Below are positions 13,117 to 14,364 of a DNA stretch of 14,364 bases, one piece after another. Position numbers and translations under genes: made by a program. The stretch is from Chthoniobacterales bacterium (GTDB lineage Bacteria; Verrucomicrobiota; Verrucomicrobiia; Chthoniobacterales; JACTMZ01): the NCBI GenBank assembly GCA_017853515.1, contig JAFMJK010000032.1, forward strand, positions 1 to 14,364. Reading direction: 5' to 3'. A model generated the notes under the pieces. It was not told the DNA's origin. It saw nothing but the letters and a program-made list of their open reading frames with translations, and ran no database searches. The number at the start of each line of letters is the position of its first letter. Position 1 is the first letter of the stretch.

Positions 13117-13590
13117 TCAGGCCCGCGCCTCAGGCGGACGCGACGCATGCGCCGCGCCGCGCCGCTCCGCGGCATAGGCGCGGAATCGTGCGGCGATTTC
13201 GTCGCGCACGCGGCGGAACTCCTCCATGATCTCTTCTTCCGAACCGCTGGCGTGCGCGGGATCGTCATAGGGCCAGTGGTGCCGCTGCACTTGGCCCGGA
13301 AAAACCGGGCAAGCCTGGTCCGCGTTGCCGCAGACCGTGATCACCGTCTCGATGTCGCGGTCGAGAAATTCGTCCATGTGCTTCGAGGTGTGGCCCGAGA
13401 GGTCGATTCCGATTTCGGCCAGGGCGGCGATGGCCTTGGGATGCACATAGCCGGCGGGTCGCGATCCCGCGCTGTGCACCTCGAGAATGTCCCCGGCCGC
13501 GGCGCGCAGGATGCCCTCGGCCATGTGGCTGCGGCACGAGTTGCCCGTGCAAAGGACAAGCACGCGCGGCTTTTCGGCCTTGTCGCTCAA
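13117..13590 (-). CDS. arsC: Arsenate reductase, thioredoxin-coupled (low-molecular-weight phosphatase fold)
   Basis: The 157-residue product reduces arsenate to arsenite through a Cys relay. The P-loop CTGNSCRS (14-21) holds nucleophile Cys14 and Arg20. HPKAIAALAEIGIDLSGHTSK (50-70) is typical of the family. VITVCGNADQACPVFPG contains Cys87 and Cys94, matching the 7-residue spacing of the S. aureus ArsC C82/C89 pair. WPYDDPA carries the Asp-Pro loop. I chose the TTG at 13590 because it begins the conserved domain at the normal distance and its TTGA overlaps the stop of the upstream DoxX-like gene. An upstream ATG at 13638 would add a His/Arg-rich tail read through that gene. A protein-tyrosine phosphatase role is less likely given the Cys triad. 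It is convergent with the kinase gene, with an 8-bp gap. Confidence 0.9.
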   Translation of the reverse strand: MSDKAEKPRVLVLCTGNSCRSHMAEGILRAAAGDILEVHSAGSRPAGYVHPKAIAALAEIGIDLSGHTSKHMDEFLDRDIETVITVCGNADQACPVFPGQVQRHHWPYDDPAHASGSEEEIMEEFRRVRDEIAARFRAYAAERRGAAHASRPPEARA

Positions 13591-13961
13591 GCCGGCCAAT
13601 GTCCGGCGATGATGATGCCGCTGAGCACGAGCACGCAAAGCGCGGGCAGCGATTTCTTCGGCGTATCACCGACTTTGATGTGCATGGCCACCGCACCGGC
13701 CATGAGCGCGGCGACGACCGACGCGGCGGGCAACGCGAGCGAGGGATAGATCAACGCGGCCAGCAGCGCGAAAGCCGAGGTGACTTTCAAAAATCCGACG
13801 AGGTAACAGGACCACGCGGGCAGCCCGTAAGCGGCGAATTCCTCGAGCATGTTGGCCGCGGTGCCGCCGCGGTAGGCGGTCGACTTGTTGAAGCGCAGCA
13901 ACCAGACGTTGAGCAGGCCGCAACCGACAATGACTTGGCAGATTTGGACGAGAGTTTCCAT
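13587..13961 (-). CDS. DoxX-like integral membrane protein
   Basis: The 124-residue product has four predicted helices at about 5-22, 46-66, 68-92 and 103-121. The pattern GLPAWSCYLVGFLKVTSAFALLAAL resembles DoxX-like/DUF-type small membrane proteins. These are thought to act in redox or quinone-linked processes, but specific activities are unclear. It is translated before, and coupled to, the arsenate reductase gene (TTGA overlap), so a link to oxidative or metalloid stress is possible. The ATG at 13961 is preferred: a longer upstream reading passes through Arg/Pro-rich sequence antisense to the divergent gene. No purine-rich ribosome site precedes it; the leader is pyrimidine-rich. Confidence 0.68.
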   Translation of the reverse strand: METLVQICQVIVGCGLLNVWLLRFNKSTAYRGGTAANMLEEFAAYGLPAWSCYLVGFLKVTSAFALLAALIYPSLALPAASVVAALMAGAVAMHIKVGDTPKKSLPALCVLVLSGIIIAGHWPA

Positions 13962-14035
13962 GGGAAGGGGAGGGTAATGGGTTGTTGCTTTGCAGCCTAC
14001 GCGCTCCCTAGGCTTGCGGTCAGGAGAATTCTTTC

Positions 14036-14364
14036 GTGCCCGCCATCGACATCCTCGCTGCGCTCTCCGCGGCGGCCTTCCTCTTTTACGGTTCGGCCTG
14101 TCTTTTTTCGGCCAAGCTGGTCGCGGAGTTCGAGCGCTACGGGTTGGCGCGATTCCGCAGGCTTGTCGGATTGCTTGAAGTAGCCGGTGCGCTCGGCCTG
14201 CTCGCGGGTTGGTGGTTCCCGCCATTGCAAACCGCCGCCGCGGCCGGACTTTTCGCCCTCATGCTCTGCGGGTTGTGGGCTCGCTGGCGTATCCGCGACC
14301 CTTGGTATGCCATGCTGCCCGCATTCGCGCTTGCGGTGGTCAACCTGTTCATCTTTCTGCGCAC
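14036..14364 (+). CDS. DoxX-like membrane protein, partial (open at the window end)
   Basis: The frame from GTG at 14036 is open to the last base and encodes at least 109 residues. AGGAG (14022-14026) lies nine bases upstream, one of the best ribosome sites in the window. The translation is strongly hydrophobic, with helices near 5-24, 43-62, 65-80 and 92-109. FRRLVGLLEVAGALGLLAG is the typical second-helix region of DoxX/DoxX-like proteins. It is divergent from the arsC-linked DoxX-like gene across a 74-bp gap, so the pair may share control. The product is not a copy of its neighbour. The stop lies outside the window. Confidence 0.72.
   Translation, partial: MPAIDILAALSAAAFLFYGSACLFSAKLVAEFERYGLARFRRLVGLLEVAGALGLLAGWWFPPLQTAAAAGLFALMLCGLWARWRIRDPWYAMLPAFALAVVNLFIFLR

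Noticed and set aside
13097..13134. Imperfect hairpins (CCCGAGAC/GTGTCGGG, CCTGAG/CTCAGG) at the kinase/arsC convergence
   Set aside because: Short, mismatched stems without U-tracts, largely within coding ends. They may aid termination but cannot be supported.
1..14364. CRISPR arrays, insertion sequences, prophage genes or integrase sites
   Set aside because: No regularly spaced direct repeats, transposase motifs or phage proteins were seen on either strand.

Overview
The window is GC-rich, dense chromosomal DNA from a Gram-negative bacterium. Evidence for a double membrane includes a lipoprotein with a lipobox, an outer-membrane beta-barrel ending in Phe, and several cleavable signal peptides. 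Weak or absent Shine-Dalgarno sequences, intergenic cruciform repeats and the particular mix of families (YaiO-type barrel, HEAT-repeat protein, GH16, a STAS domain with an appended helix) would fit Verrucomicrobiota. This placement is an inference and is not proven by any single marker. No rRNA, tRNA, CRISPR array, transposase or phage gene is visible.

Region 1 (1-2930). A tiny, extremely cysteine-rich lipoprotein gene (123-308, +) is followed by a good intrinsic terminator and a branched inverted-repeat element. A secreted NodB-type polysaccharide deacetylase (minus strand) comes next. Divergent from it, a two-gene plus-strand unit encodes a small exported protein and a four-helix membrane protein built of two exactly spaced repeats. 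The 351-base gap that follows holds a 68-bp double-hairpin element and degenerate flanking arms, and no convincing gene.

Region 2 (2924-9376, all minus). This is the most interesting block: six genes with overlapping ends. In transcription order they are an NAD-dependent sugar epimerase, a YaiO-like outer-membrane barrel, a membrane-anchored HEAT-repeat protein, a processive family-2 glycosyltransferase, a UDP-N-acetylhexosamine dehydrogenase and a secreted GH16 glycanase. Together they could supply an acidic nucleotide sugar, polymerise and export it across the inner membrane, pass it through the periplasm and outer membrane, and trim it. I read this as a compact synthase-dependent exopolysaccharide system, perhaps a uronic-acid-containing polymer. 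It lacks a recognisable PilZ or BcsB/PgaB-type subunit.

Region 3 (9595-13108). A small basic two-helix membrane protein is translationally coupled to an RpoD/RpoS-like sigma factor with unusual promoter-reading residues (minus strand). Divergent from it, an OmpR-type response regulator is coupled to a histidine kinase whose C-terminus is fused to a STAS (anti-sigma-antagonist) domain. Repeated TTAGAA/TTCTAA motifs sit in the shared 195-bp promoter region. Together these suggest a linked two-component and sigma regulatory module, possibly controlling the adjacent polysaccharide operon.

Region 4 (13117-14364). A thioredoxin-type arsenate reductase (minus, TTG start overlapping the upstream gene) is coupled to a DoxX-like membrane protein. 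Divergent from these, a second DoxX-like membrane gene starts with GTG and runs off the window end.
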